Shown in pieces: positions 33,432 to 43,931 of a DNA stretch of 64,000 bases. The position numbers and the translations under genes were made by a program. The stretch is taken from the NCBI GenBank assembly GCA_949825065.1, contig OX463862.1, positions 16,797,592-16,861,591 on the forward strand. The letters are read 5' to 3'. How positions within the stretch are numbered: the first letter of the stretch is position 1; the number at the start of each line of letters is the position of its first letter. Below the pieces are notes generated by a model, which made no database searches, had not been told where the DNA came from, and saw only the letters and a list, made by a program, of their open reading frames with translations. Source of the DNA: Odontocerum albicorne. Lineage: Eukaryota; Arthropoda; Insecta; Trichoptera; Odontoceridae.

Positions 33432-34320
33432 TTCTATTTTCATTGTGTGTCCAAATTTTGATGTTTTTCACTTTTGTTGTTATTTTTTTTGTTATATGAT
33501 GCCTTTGATGTTCGTTTGATTGCTATGTTCATTTTGGTTTAGTTTTGTTTGTTGTATAATTTTTATAATAAAAAAATGTCTTTTGTAAATAATAAAACGT
33601 CATATTTGTTTAAAAACGGTTCCTTTTGGAAATTTTTGTCTTATTACGTCTAAGTGCGTCCCCATTGGACGATACAAAGACACCTTGTATCAAGAATCCC
33701 CCTTCTTGGCTCCTACAAAGTTATCTAGCATCAATGGACCTTCTACCCCAACTACGTAACTTTAGCTTAGACCAAAAGGCGTCTTCCTTTGTTAATGTAA
33801 CTGACAACGCGAACATATATGTATAAAATCGTTTGCAATAGTATAAGCATATATTTAATTTTCTTTTTAATTGGACATTAGTTTTCTCTCTTTCATAATT
33901 CTAGAATTGTCTCCTTTTTTATTTATATCTCGTTTTTATAATCGTTTTTTACTACTTCACGTCTAAGTGCGATTTTTCACTCGTCTAGATTAAGGTACGT
34001 ACGAGTATAATCCGTATAAAGTACTTAAGAAACTATTTTGTAATAAACCATAAATAAAATAAAAAAAGAAATTGTTTAAAAGTCATAAAATGTTGATTAA
34101 CTATGATATAAATTTAAAATGCAGTTAGCGCGGGTAGTGTTATATTGTAAGAATACCCATTTATGATAATTATTTATACATTAATTTCTATCGACCACAG
34201 TCTTTACATTGAAATCAAATTTCATTACAAAAAAAAAAACAAAATTCTAATGAAAACAGCAATCAAACAAACCTCGAAATACACCTTAAAAAATAAAAAA
34301 CAACATTAAAACACGTATCA
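33432..34320. other. no gene; possible last traces of the satellite
   Basis: 33640-33790 contains loosely spaced pieces (CCATTGGACGATACAAAG, CTTCTTGGCTCCTACAAAG, ATCAATGGACCTTC) that may be highly decayed 40-bp monomers beyond the Tigger insertion. The rest is AT-rich. A TACGAGTA octamer is at 34000. Confidence 0.3.
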
Positions 34321-34324
34321 TTAT

Positions 34325-34880
34325 TCAAGATATCTTTTAACACCCATCCCAGAACAAACCTTACCCGACTTCACGCCGAACAGCGAGAAGAAACCCTACA
34401 ATACCACATCCTCGCTTGGACCGTGAAGTTCTATAAAAGTCAACAAAATCACAGCAATCCCTTAGTCGCTGCCCTGGGGGCTTACGAGAGTAAATCCGAC
34501 CTACACTTCCGTTATAAGCACAGGCTCCCGAACCATTATCTGTTGCCTGACTAGTCCACCTACAGTATTAGCTGGGACGACCAAGGTCTGAGTGAATGTG
34601 ATGGAATACAAGTAGCCTGAACGAGTGGACTTGTTTTTGCTAAATAATTAGTGTAAGAATTGTTATCTAGTTTTAAGTAGTATGTAGGTGTTAATTATTT
34701 CTAAGATCTCACATATTAAGATTGAATAAATAAAATAAAATGATATGTAGGAAAATAAGATTAAGTAAGTGCATAAATGATAACATATAATTAAGATTAG
34801 TTAAGTAATACATTTGTATATAGGTATAGCCTTGACAAATGTTTGTACAATAATTTACTTTGTTGAATAAAAAAACATAT
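34325..34880 (+). mobile_element. LINE family E 3' end, copy 1
   Basis: Shares with 47260-47720 and (reversed) 58740-59035 the blocks TGACTAGTCCACCT, GGACCAAGGTCTGAGTGAA, AGCCTGAACGAGTGGAC, TAAGAATTGTTATCTAG and AGTATGTAGGTGTTAA, and ends near AATAAAAAAACA. The part before 34540 is probably decayed coding sequence. Confidence 0.65.
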
Positions 34881-34884
34881 TAAT

Positions 34885-35440
34885 CTGTGTAGCTTATGAA
34901 TGAGCATCGTGACTCCCATGATAGCCTCAGATGACTCCTCTCCGTCCTTCCCTGCACTTCGCGACTCGAAGGGCTGTTGTCAAGGGTAGTTCAGTTGCGT
35001 ATCTTACTTGATCAGTTCAACGGATTGGGATTATCCTCTTGTGCGTCGTCTTTCCATCCCTCCAGTAACGACAAACCTCTCGAAACTGTCTTTGGCCACG
35101 AGCAATGTGTCCAAAAAATCGGAGGACTCGTCAAAGGCATATTGTCGACAATCTGTCTGTGATTCTTAGTTCTTCGAGAATGGAGGCGTTAGTTCGCCTT
35201 GCTGACTATGGAATCCGTAACTTCCTTCTCCAGCACCACATTTCAAATGCATCTATTCTACGTCTCTCACTTGCACTGAATTTCTGCGCTATACATAAAT
35301 ACTTGGTGTTGGCAGGAGGCGTTGGAGATCTTTTTCGGGTTGCCGGGGACTAGGATGTCTACTCTCAAGTGATATTCAACGTTGGCGGGACCTGACATGA
35401 CACTGAGAAGAAGAAGAAGATACATGAATATTACGAAGAC
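34885..35440 (-). pseudogene. LINE family C, C-terminal region
   Basis: On the minus strand: RRTNASILEELRITDRLSTI-like codons, a FxGHIARG-like block degraded to FLDTLLVAKDSFERF, VVTGGMERRRT, and an end resembling GYHGSHDAHS. The order matches the plus-strand copy at 60250-60595. The layout is typical of insect RTE-like endonuclease/reverse transcriptases. Frameshifts are present. Confidence 0.55.
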
Positions 35441-35649
35441 GAGATACTTAACTAGGCGCATTTCCTCGTGATGGAGATAGTATTATTCTACCTTTTTCAG
35501 CTTTGACACGTTTTTTTTACACATAATCAAAACGAAAAATCATTTATCTACAAAACAGAAAAAAACGTATGACACAAATACATAAAAAAATACAACGCTT
35601 TTTTAATTAAATACTGCTTTCAATTTATAGCGATTAATTGAAAATAAAC

Positions 35650-36450
35650 ATAAACGTGGCTTAAATATGTCGAAAGGGAATGTATGTGAAATGATGTATG
35701 CTGATGATATGGCAGTGTTACCGGAGAACGAAAATGAATTTCAGGTCAATGATAAGACCTGATAAGACGAAATGTCAATGATAAGACCTGATAATTGATG
35801 GTACTAAATCCAATGTCATGGTAACCGAAAAGGGTAATAAGAAAATTTATTGCGACATTCGGAAAGACAGACGACAAATATATATTGGGCAAATGAAGGT
35901 GACAGGCGTGGTAGAGGAAGGTCAACGAAAGTATGGTTGGATCAAGTTAATTATATTCTGGAAGAAGGAAAAGCAACAAATAAGAAAAATCGTAGGAGAT
36001 GTATGAGAAGGTGTATGGATTTAGAAGAGGCGAAAAATGTGTGTCGAGATAGGAAAATCTGGCGTTTTGGCCAGCAAAAAAAATTGATGTTTGTGAGTGA
36101 AACGTGGTCGTGGAAAAAATCGAATGAAGCCGAATCATAGCTGTAGAAATGTATGAATTGAGAACAATACATGGAGTGATGATGTATACCATAATACGGA
36201 ATGAAGTAATTAGGGATGAATGTGAACTTAAAGCTGACGTGTTGACCAAGATGATGAAAACCACGTTAAGATGGTTTGGCCATGTGAAACGAATGAATGA
36301 AGAAAAATTAACAAAACAGAAATATAGTGCAAATGTTATTGGAACGCATGAAAAGGAAAGAGCAAGGAAAGTGTGGTTGGACCAAGTAAATTATATTTTG
36401 AAAGAAGGAAAGTTAGAAGTAAGAGAAATTGTAGGAGCTATAGTATAAAT
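35650..36450 (+). pseudogene. LINE family A: reverse transcriptase trace and two C-terminal copies
   Basis: The first part reads GNVCEMMYADDMAVLPENEN, containing the YADD active-site motif of a reverse transcriptase. At 35860-36065 it continues as VWLDQVNYILEEGKA and MRRCMDLEEAKNVCRDRKIW, the C-terminal end. Immediately after, at 36085-36448, a second and longer C-terminal copy begins: VEMYELRTIHGVMMYTIIRN, TTLRWFGHVKRMNEEKLTKQ, KVWLDQVNYILKEGKLEVRE. So two truncated copies of one family sit head to tail. Several stops prevent expression. Confidence 0.75.
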
Positions 36451-36904
36451 TCATTTAATATTTTAAAGCTAAAATACACACTGAAGGAACGGCTCCTTTC
36501 TTAGGACATTGCTGAATCTGCGATAACATTGTTGCACATTGAGAATCAAATAATAGCGATGGTCTTATTTTCTTTTGATCCATGAGTTGTTGTGTGCAGA
36601 ATTCTTAGTATTTGCACATTGTATACCAATTTGATTGTAGTTATTGTTTGTGGTGTCTTACAATTGTTTTTTTTTAAATTTTGTTCCTTAAACTATAAAA
36701 ACGCTTATCCAATTTATACCTAAATTGCTTTTTATGTTTTGTTAAGTGATAAGAATATTTAATTGACACATGTGATAAGCTGGTTATTTTAAAACAGGAA
36801 CTCCTAGTTAGTCAGTCAGCAGGTCTACGGTATCTCAATATAGTAAATAAGCATGATGGGAGAAGGGAACAAAATTTTATGATTATTGAAATGTATGCCT
36901 TTAA

Positions 36905-37395
36905 AAAATGCCTATAAAACTGAAAGGAAAGGTATACCAGACTATCGTTAGACCCGCAATTATGTATGGCTCAGAATGCTGGACTATGCACAGCTCCTAC
37001 TCTAGGCAACTTGAAACAGCAGAAATGCGAATGCTTAGGTGGTCGGCAGGAGTATCATTGAAAGATAAAATTAAGAGCTCACGCATTCGTGGTAGCCTGG
37101 GGGTCACTGGCATAAATAGTAAGCGGGAAGAGCGACAGCTGAGATGGTACGGGCACATACGACGGAGACCATCAGACCACAATGTAAATCAGGCAATGCC
37201 TGTGGATCTTCCTCGACAGCCGTCCAGAGGAAGACTAAAGAACTCCTGGATGACTCAATGCTCCAAAATCCTGCAGAGAAACGACCTAGATGAAAGCGAC
37301 ACCCAGAACCGAAGAATATATAGCCTGAGTCCGAGAAGAGCCGACCCCAACCGCTTACCTAGGCAATGAGTTGGGACAGTGAAAAAAAGAAGAAG
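36905..37395 (+). pseudogene. LINE family B, reverse transcriptase C-terminus, well preserved
   Basis: An open frame of 153 codons: IKLKGKVYQTIVRPAIMYGS, ECWTMHSSYSRQLETAEMRM, RQLRWYGHIRRRPSDHNVNQ, then NRRIYSLSPRRADPNRLPRQ and TGA. This is the post-RT region of RTE-like LINEs (IYxxVVRPAMLYGxECW...ExRMLRW). The element ends with a GAA-type tail (AGAAGAAGAAGA) as RTE elements often do. The RT catalytic part is absent, so it is a 5'-truncated copy. A second copy is at 48917-49190. Confidence 0.8.
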
Positions 37396-37399
37396 AAGA

Positions 37400-37785
37400 T
37401 TGAAATGTATGCCTTTAAATTCCTGCTATGTTATTATTATATCTTTTCTTGTCATGTAAAATAAATAAATTTCAAAAATCAAAACAAAAAAAAAATAGAA
37501 AGCTATCGCATCGTCGAAGAGACTTTACATGCCGATGTTTCCATTTGATATTTTTCCTTACAAATATATGATCATGTCATCAAGATGACTATCCAGATAC
37601 ATTTTTGTCTCTTCCTTTTGCGTTCATAAATTTCGTTATGCACAATCTTTAATATTCGTGTTCCTCGCTTAATATTTTTACCTGACCCAATTCAAGCTAC
37701 GTCAAATGCGACTAAAGCAATTAAATCACAAACCTTTTTCTCTGACAACTTTTATGTAGAGCGTACAAACTTCTCAAAGCGAAAT
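37400..37785. other. AT-rich, nothing recognised
   Basis: No repeat match or credible coding seen. Confidence 0.4.
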
Positions 37786-37930
37786 GAGCTCCGTGGTCTA
37801 ATTGATAAGACGCCTGTCTGGAGGTTATGAGTTCGAACCCAATTTATATAAAAGGGCTCCAGTCTGGTTTTCACCTAAACCCATGTTACATGCTTTTGAG
37901 TTGGTTAATATATATTGTCACATGGATATC
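37786..37930 (+). mobile_element. SINE, 3'-diverged copy
   Basis: GAGCTCCGTGGTCTAATTG, AAGACGCCTGTCTGGAGG and GTTATGAGTTCGAACCC make up the tRNA-like head, followed by the body CCAGTCTGGTTTTCACC and a weak tail (TGAGTTGGTTAATATATATTG). It is one of the cleanest heads in the window. Confidence 0.7.
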
Positions 37931-38689
37931 GCTAGGTTATACTATAAACAATGAAGATTTATCTTTTTTTCGTACATTGCCAAACACGCATCTTTACTGC
38001 ATCAATCTGCTGCGTATCCTTATTCTACCTTCTATTATGCATGCAATACAGTAGCGGAAGACAAACGTGTGGCAATAAAGTCTGGTTAAAATAACATATT
38101 AAAATTCCTTCCTTTTTTATATACCTGCATAGTAAAGTAATGGATGAAATGGGCTCATTCAATTTTATTTCTTGTTTCCTTTGTGAACGAGTAAATTAAA
38201 AATATCTCAAAGTAAAGTTTCCACAAAACCGTAGACGATATAATATTACATAAAATTATGTCAAATCTAGTTCACATTATAAACGGTGGGATAACTCGTG
38301 TAGTGAGAATGAAACATCTTCAACCCAGGTCTGGGCCATGGCAACTTTTTTGCACAGTGTGCGGTAAACACTGGCCACCAAGTTAGGGGAATTTACTAGT
38401 ATTTGAAGTTCTTAATAAGATTTAAAAAAAATAAAGTTGTCTGTGTTAGGTTGCATTATTATTTGGTTGTGATCAAACCGCAGGCTTGTTTGAAATCCAT
38501 CGTTAGTTAGCTTAAGACGACGATGGTATCCAAAAAAAGTCTGGTAATGTTTGTCTGGTTTTATACTTGCACGCTAGATGTGTATTACTATTGTTGCGTC
38601 TTCACGTGCGATATAGTTGGATTACGTTGAAGCGCTCTTGAGGAGAGTTGGTTTTCTAAACAACGCTGTATAAAATTGTCATTTGAATT
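37931..38689. other. no recognisable gene
   Basis: AT-rich with no match to the repeat families above. A plus-strand open frame at 37827-38054 is read from SINE into unique DNA and is not convincing. Confidence 0.4.
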
Positions 38690-39165
38690 GCATTTAAAAA
38701 GCGACTGAAAAAAACTCTTATTTTGAAGTTATTAATGTAACGTGTTTCATTCCCGATTTTCCTTTCGTCTCTACCATCCGTTCCTTTTTCCCTTGATTGA
38801 TGATACAAGTATCTTACTTTAATTTTTTTATGTGTATGATTATTGAATTTTGTACAGGGGAATAATAATTTGAACATTTTTTACGACTATGTTGTAACTT
38901 CCCTTGTCTGGTTGGACACAAGAATGTAAAAATCTGTATTTACATCCTTACGTCCCTCTTAGGGTGATATGAGAGAACATATATCCACGTCTTTCCATCC
39001 ATGCATTCATCACCTGCATTTTCCTATTACATAAATATTTGGATAATTTTTACAACCATGTAACTTCCTTTATTTTCTTTTATCAGATTGGTTGGAAGAG
39101 ATTCCCACTTGCCAATTAGCTGACAAGATCGTTTTATATTGAAGTGGTAAATAAGTAAATAAATA
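38690..39165 (+). mobile_element. LINE 3' end, decayed copy
   Basis: Starts in the last ORF codons (TTTAAAAAGCGACTGAAAAA), then TAACGTGTTTCATTCCCG, and ends GATTGGTTGGAAGAGATTCC with AAGTAAATAAATAA. Same family as 5586-6366, with an extra segment at about 38930-39030. Confidence 0.65.
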
Positions 39166-39191
39166 ATTATAAGGCTAGATTGTACCGTATA

Positions 39192-39413
39192 TCAATAACT
39201 ACGAGTATATAAATATCCGAGGTTCAATTTAAAAGGGACATCCCGCATTTGCCAAGTTAGTTGATGCAAGGCGGCAGTAAGTTTCGTAGGCCCTGTTCTA
39301 AGTTGGTGTTCATTCACACCTTTCTTCCGGCTAACGCAATATACCAATAATGTAACAATAAATTTTTGGCGATAATCCGGTTGCAATCTCACCAATTGTT
39401 TCTGGTCTCTCAT
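39192..39413 (-). other. unrecognised open stretch
   Basis: The minus strand is open for 73 codons (RDQKQLVRLQPDYRQKF, EHQLRTGPTKLTAALHQL). I do not recognise it. Composition suggests an old mobile-element ORF more than a host gene. Confidence 0.25.
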
Positions 39414-39856
39414 TACGCGCGGATAAATCTAGATAATCTTTTCACACAGCACAGACGGCAGCCATTTAAAAATATTTTTTTAAAATTCTTCTATACTGCG
39501 AAAAACGAGATCCATTGTAAACTGTCACTTTCAATTTTCAATTATTTGGTGCTGCCAGTGTTTTGAAATTTGTATTAAATAAGTCTTATTGTGTATGGCT
39601 CGAAAATAATGCATATTTATAAATCTCCGCCAGTCAATTTTGTACATTGTCCGTGGTCAGTATATTTGTGACAAATTTCACACTTCTTTGTCAACGCGTT
39701 TCTTTATATTTAAAAAAATGCATTTCATTACAATTACAATAAAAGATTTGAGTGTGTTGAAAAATGCTACTATTCGGGTAGTTGTTTTTGGATGATGGAA
39801 AAGTAGAAAGAGGTATTGAACTGCGAATTGCAACTGGAAAATGATCGTGTTGTATA

Positions 39857-40446
39857 CGAGGCGTTGGCCGTGTGTGGTCTTGCATTGTCGTGCAGCAGGC
39901 AGACTCCCTTTGTCAGCATGTCTCTCCTCTTGTTCTGAATCGCCCCCCGCAATTTTTTTAGGGTCTCACGGTATCTTGCAGAGTTGATGGTCTCCCCTTG
40001 AGGCATATATTCAATTAAAATTATGCCTTGACAGTCCCAAAACACGGATGCCATGATTTTCTTGGCTGAAATTGTGGTTTTGAACTTTTTGGCGGAGGGT
40101 ATCTAGGTGTGACGCCACTGTTGAGACTGCCTTTTGGTTTCAGGCGTGTAGTGTGCAACCCAAGTTTCATTTCCAGTAACGATGGAGCGGAGAAATTCAT
40201 CTCCATGGAGTTTGCAGCGCCTCAAAAACTTTTGCCTTTTTACAAAATTTCGCACTTGGCGGAAGATTGGTTTGACATTTTTCACGAAACGTGTTGTCGC
40301 GTCGACACTTCTCAACGTACTGACCTCGAACCGGTCTCGTTGTGGAGGGGAAGAGTCAGGCTACACGGAAGTGTAGCCAACATGTCGAAAATAAAATCCA
40401 TCCGGTCGTGAGAGCCTCAGTACACTTACTTTCTGGATACGCCTCG
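39857..40446 (-). mobile_element. internally deleted mariner, one end nearly lost
   Basis: The right end (40417-40446) is the same terminal repeat as at 161-189. Flanking TA dinucleotides are at 39855-39856 and 40447-40448. The left end shows only CGAGGCG before transposase codons start, so the 3' part of the element has been removed to within seven bases of the tip. Confidence 0.75.
39860..40390 (-). pseudogene. mariner transposase, middle part only
   Basis: The minus strand reads CKLHGDEFLRSIVTGNETWV, then HYTPETKRQSQQWRHT and a stop, IPSAKKFKTTISAKKI, MASVFWDCQGIILIEYMPQG, LRGAIQNKRRDML and VCLLHDNARPHTANA. The first catalytic block is VTGNET, so the first aspartate has become Asn; the second (HDNARPH) is intact; the third is deleted. 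Most of the N-terminal DNA-binding domain is missing too. It cannot be active. Confidence 0.85.
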
Positions 40447-40531
40447 TATTTTCAGTTTAGCGTTCCGGGACAATACCGTATAACTCGATTTGTGATGTGT
40501 TTCGATTGTCTGGCTATGTAGGGTGAAAAAA

Positions 40532-40858
40532 AGCAATAATGTATTACATGACTTAGTATGTGAGACACCTGTCTTGAACATGGCAATGCACCCGCTAGGT
40601 TGTATTGTATACAAAGAAAGTGTAATACAATACAATAATGTATTACATGACTTCCGTGACCTAGTCTGTAAGACATTTGTCTTACACATGATAATACACC
40701 CGCCAGGTTGTATTGTATACAACGAAAGTGTAATGCAATGCAATAATTTATAATAAGACCTCCGTGACCTAGTCTGTAAGACGTCTGTCTTGCACATGGC
40801 AATAAACCCGCCAAGTTGTATTGTATACAACGAAAGTGAAATACAATACAATACAAGT
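40532..40858 (+). mobile_element. tandem trimer of an internally deleted SINE, 108-bp period
   Basis: Each unit has the SINE head up to the A box (CTCCGTGACCTAGTCTGTAA, GACGTCTGTCTTG) joined directly to the SINE tail (CACATGGCAATAAACCCGCC, TTGTATTGTATACAACGAAA). The B box and body are missing from all three. The matching tail block GGTTGTATTGTATAC falls near 40598, 40706 and 40814, so the period is 108 bases. Opposite-strand open frames across it are artefacts. Confidence 0.85.
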
Positions 40859-41388
40859 ATTATCTTAACTGTGTTGATATTCTAACCAGGTACGAAATCC
40901 CCTGAGAGATAAGGGAAGGGGGTGGAAGACGACCGTCTTGTCAATAAGACCACGGATGTTGCCTAAAAAAATTGTCTTTATTGATGATGTATTTGTGATA
41001 ATGAAAATGTTATTGATTTTATATGATGTCTTTAATGATCGAAGCAATACCAGAGAAGCAAAGCTGATATCTTACAGTGACATCATAAGACCAGCTTCAG
41101 GATACGCAAGTGAATCTTGACTAGGCAAATGAGTGACGAAAGGAATATAAATACGAACATCGAGTAAAATGTGTTCATGTTTCACATTATCTCTAAAGAA
41201 TTGAAATCAAAATCTTTATCAGTGGTGTTGAACATTACTGAGCATGGATACTCCAATGAAAAAGTTAGGTCTAGATAATATACGCCATTCCTTACCCATC
41301 TTGTGCTGTTGGAGGTGGATGCTTGTATCTCATGAACAGAAAGGCGCACCAACGTTCTATCATCCAATAATTGGAGATTACCGAAAGC

Positions 41389-42010
41389 AATATGCTACTT
41401 AAGTTAAATCTAGAAACTGCGCTAGTTTACAGCTAATCTTGGACGGTAGGACGCCATTTGTAGCACTTAATTAAGTTTGATAATTTTTATTATCTAAAGT
41501 AGTACGCTGCTCCAGCAGTATGCCACTTAAGTTAAATCTAGAAACTGTGCTAGTTTACAGCTAATCTTGGACCGTAGCATGGCACTTGTAGCATATTATT
41601 TAAGTTTGATGGTTTTCAATCTAATGCAGGATGCTACTTAAACAATATGCTACTAAAGTTATATCTAGAAACTGTGCTAGTTTACAGCTAATCTTGGATC
41701 GTATCACGGCACTTGTAGTAATTGCTTAAGTTTGATAATTTTCAATCTACTGTAGCATGCAACTTAAACAATATGCTACTAAAGTTAAATATAGAAACTG
41801 TGATAGTTTACAGCTAATCTTGGACCGTAGCATGGCACTTGTAGCAATTGCTTAAGTTTGATGATTTTCAATCTAATGTACTCGTAGCATGCTACTTATA
41901 GAATATGCTACTAAAGTTAAATCTAGAAACTGCGCTAGTTTACAGCAAATTTTAGACCATAGCACGCCACTTGTAGCACATTTCTTAACTTCACTTGTTT
42001 TCACACTGAT
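41389..42010. repeat. tandem repeat, about 130-bp unit, five copies
   Basis: Units begin near TATGCTACTTAAGTTAAATC (41389, 41519, 41650, 41772, 41905) and contain AACTGTGCTAGTTTACAGC, TAATCTTGGACCGTAGCA and a TTAAGTTTGATAATTTTCAA stretch. The unit boundary carries AGCATGCTACTT. The fourth-to-fifth boundary has an inserted CTCGTA at a TA. Confidence 0.9.
41879..41886. other. candidate mariner excision footprint (TACTCGTA)
   Basis: The tandem unit reads AATGTA-CTCGTA-GCATGC here, whereas the preceding unit reads ACTGTAGCATGC. The six extra bases equal four element-end bases plus one TA. Confidence 0.6.
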
Positions 42011-42429
42011 GTTATCATGTATCCTATTTTTTGCACATTCTTTCGAAATGTAACACTTCTTTCTATCTAAATCTAGATTACTAGACTTTATTATGAATAG
42101 ATGTTGTTTCGTCATTTTCAACTATCTCGCTTGCATTGTCAACTTTATTACATTTATTTTGACTGTCGCTTCGTGTATCGTCCAAATTCTGTACAGCGTG
42201 TAGTGAAAAAAATCTTTAACTTTGATAAATTATATTTTATAAGAAAAACTAAAGAAATATTATTTATCTCAAAATATTCCTCGTCCTAAACTTCAATACG
42301 ATTCCCATCCTTATCCCTATTTGCCTTGAGATTTATCTTTTGTTTTAATATTGTTACTTTTTCTAAAATATTATTTTCATTTAAAAAGTTTAATAAATGG
42401 TCATGGATACCGATAATAATGATGAAATA

Positions 42430-42500
42430 AAAGCTAGTTGATTGGAAGAAATTGCTTTAAATCAATAAATTCACCAGTTTTTTATTTCAAATAAATTTTT
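42430..42500 (+). mobile_element. SINE/LINE tail fragment
   Basis: TTGATTGGAAGAAATTGC and CAATAAATTCACCAG match the shared SINE/LINE 3' end. No head is present. Confidence 0.45.
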
Positions 42501-42516
42501 TTTATTTTGTTATCTA

Positions 42517-43210
42517 TTAGGTGTTAACATAAGTTGTGTCCGTTTTTTTCCAAATTTAAAAATGAGCACCAAAAGTAAAACAAAATGGTAAAAGAAAGAA
42601 AATTTTCTGCTCTCCAAGATATTGTGTTTGCTTTTACTTTACATGTATTATTTTATTTGCTTACAAGCCTTCAAAATGGAATGTCAAGTAGACGAAAGTG
42701 AGCATTTTCGACATCTCCTTCTGTTCGCGTTCAATCGAAGGAATAAAGCTGCCAAAGCTGCTCGCGATATTTGCGAAGTGTACGGTGAAGATACTATGAA
42801 TTAAAGGACAGCTCGTCGATGGTTTTTGCGTTTCAAAGACAGTAATTTAGACTTGAAAGATATGGAGCGTTCCGGACGACCAGTGGACTTCGATGAGGAC
42901 CCCTTAAACCACATTGTTCATGAAGATTCTCTTCAAACATTTTTCATCACCATTTTTTGGCAGCTTTATTCCCTCGACTGAACGCGAACAGAAGGAGGTG
43001 TCGAAAATGCTCCCTTTCGTCTACTTGACATTCCATTTTGAAGGCTTGTAATAAAATAAAATAATATATGTAATGTAAAAGCAAACACAATATCTTATAG
43101 AACAGAAAATTTTCTTTCGAATGACGTATAACCTTTACCATTTTGTTTTACTTTTGGTGCTCATTTTTAAATTGGAAAAAAAAACGGACACAACTTATGT
43201 TAACACCCAA
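42517..43210. mobile_element. mariner foldback element with two 5' heads
   Basis: Both ends carry the same mariner 5' end in opposite orientation: TTAGGTGTTAACATAAGTTG at 42517 and its counterpart TTGGGTGTTAACATAAGTTG read from 43210. TA flanks it at 42515-42516 and 43211-43212. The left arm is about 440 bp and reaches the HTH domain; the right arm is about 255 bp and covers the 5' UTR plus the first codons. The arms meet near 42957 at CCATTTTTTGG. No 3' half or catalytic domain remains. Confidence 0.85.
42676..42956 (+). pseudogene. mariner transposase N-terminal domain
   Basis: ATG at 42676: MECQVDESEHFRHLLLFAFN, KAAKAARDICEVYGEDTMN and then a TAA, RTARRWFLRFKDSNLDLKDM, ERSGRPVDFDEDPLNHIVHE. 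This is the paired-HTH region of a SETMAR-like mariner transposase. The stop after DTMN and the loss of everything downstream make it dead. The right arm (43036 down to 42957, minus strand) repeats the first 27 codons, MECQVDEREHFRHLLLFAFS. Confidence 0.8.
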
Positions 43211-43227
43211 TACATAACTTATTTATT

Positions 43228-43290
43228 TCACAAGTACAATCTAGCGAATTTTCTCAACAAATGAACATTTCTTCCATCCAATCTGACAGT
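43228..43290 (-). mobile_element. SINE/LINE tail fragment
   Basis: On the minus strand: TTGGATGGAAGAAATG and TCGCTAGATTGTACTTGTG, matching the shared 3' end. No head. Confidence 0.4.
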
Positions 43291-43496
43291 AGTAAAGTTA
43301 TTAAAATAAAAGGTCACAGTTAAGACTTTTTTTTTAATTGACAAAATAAACGACACTAAAGTGTTATTTATTTATTACAATAACAATTATAAATACCAAA
43401 AAGATAATTGTTGAAAATACATTAGTAAAAAAAATAATCAAATACAGTCAATTAATCTCCCTTAAGGATGAGAAGAATACGAAATTATGGATTAAA

Positions 43497-43715
43497 TTGG
43501 AAAATAATACTCAAGATAATGTTGAATAATCAGTCTACTAGTTAAAATACGAGTACTTAAGATAACATTGAATAATCAGTCTTCTAGTTAAAATACTTAA
43601 GATAATATTGAATAATCAGTCTTCTAGTTAAAATACTTAAGATAACATTGAATAATCAGTCTTCTAGTTAAAATACTCAAGATAACATTAAATAATCAGT
43701 TTTCTAGTTAAAACT
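43497..43715. repeat. tandem repeat, 40-bp unit, five copies
   Basis: Unit TAAAATACTTAAGATAACAT then TGAATAATCAGTCTTCTAGT. The second copy has CGAGTA inserted after AAAATA (43548-43555), the others do not. The unit is unrelated to the 40-bp satellite at 20-30 kb. Confidence 0.9.
43548..43555. other. candidate mariner excision footprint (TACGAGTA)
   Basis: AAAATA-CGAGTA-CTTAAG here; sister units of the same array read AAAATACTTAAG. Confidence 0.6.
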
Positions 43716-43931
43716 AAGATCGATGAAATTTTATTTTATTTATTTATTTTTCATCTGATACACGTTTAACCCAATTCCATGAAATAAAAAGAAAAAAAAA
43801 GCATTAAGTTGTTAAAAGTCTAATTTTTATTATAATACATTGTTGCATAATTAACGATTGTTTTACCGGTGCCCATCAAATCTTTTGAATTTATTATTTT
43901 GTAAATTTTTTAAGTAACATATTCCTTGCTA

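Noticed and set aside
37786..37860. tRNA gene (also considered at 1640-1711, 30868, 56248, 59650)
   Set aside because: A and B boxes are present but acceptor-stem pairing is missing, and the same body and tail follow each head, so these are SINE heads.
40426..40856. Two overlapping 130-140-codon minus-strand frames with repeated LHFRCIQYNLAG
   Set aside because: They are read through the tandem SINE trimer; the repeated residues are just the 108-base period.
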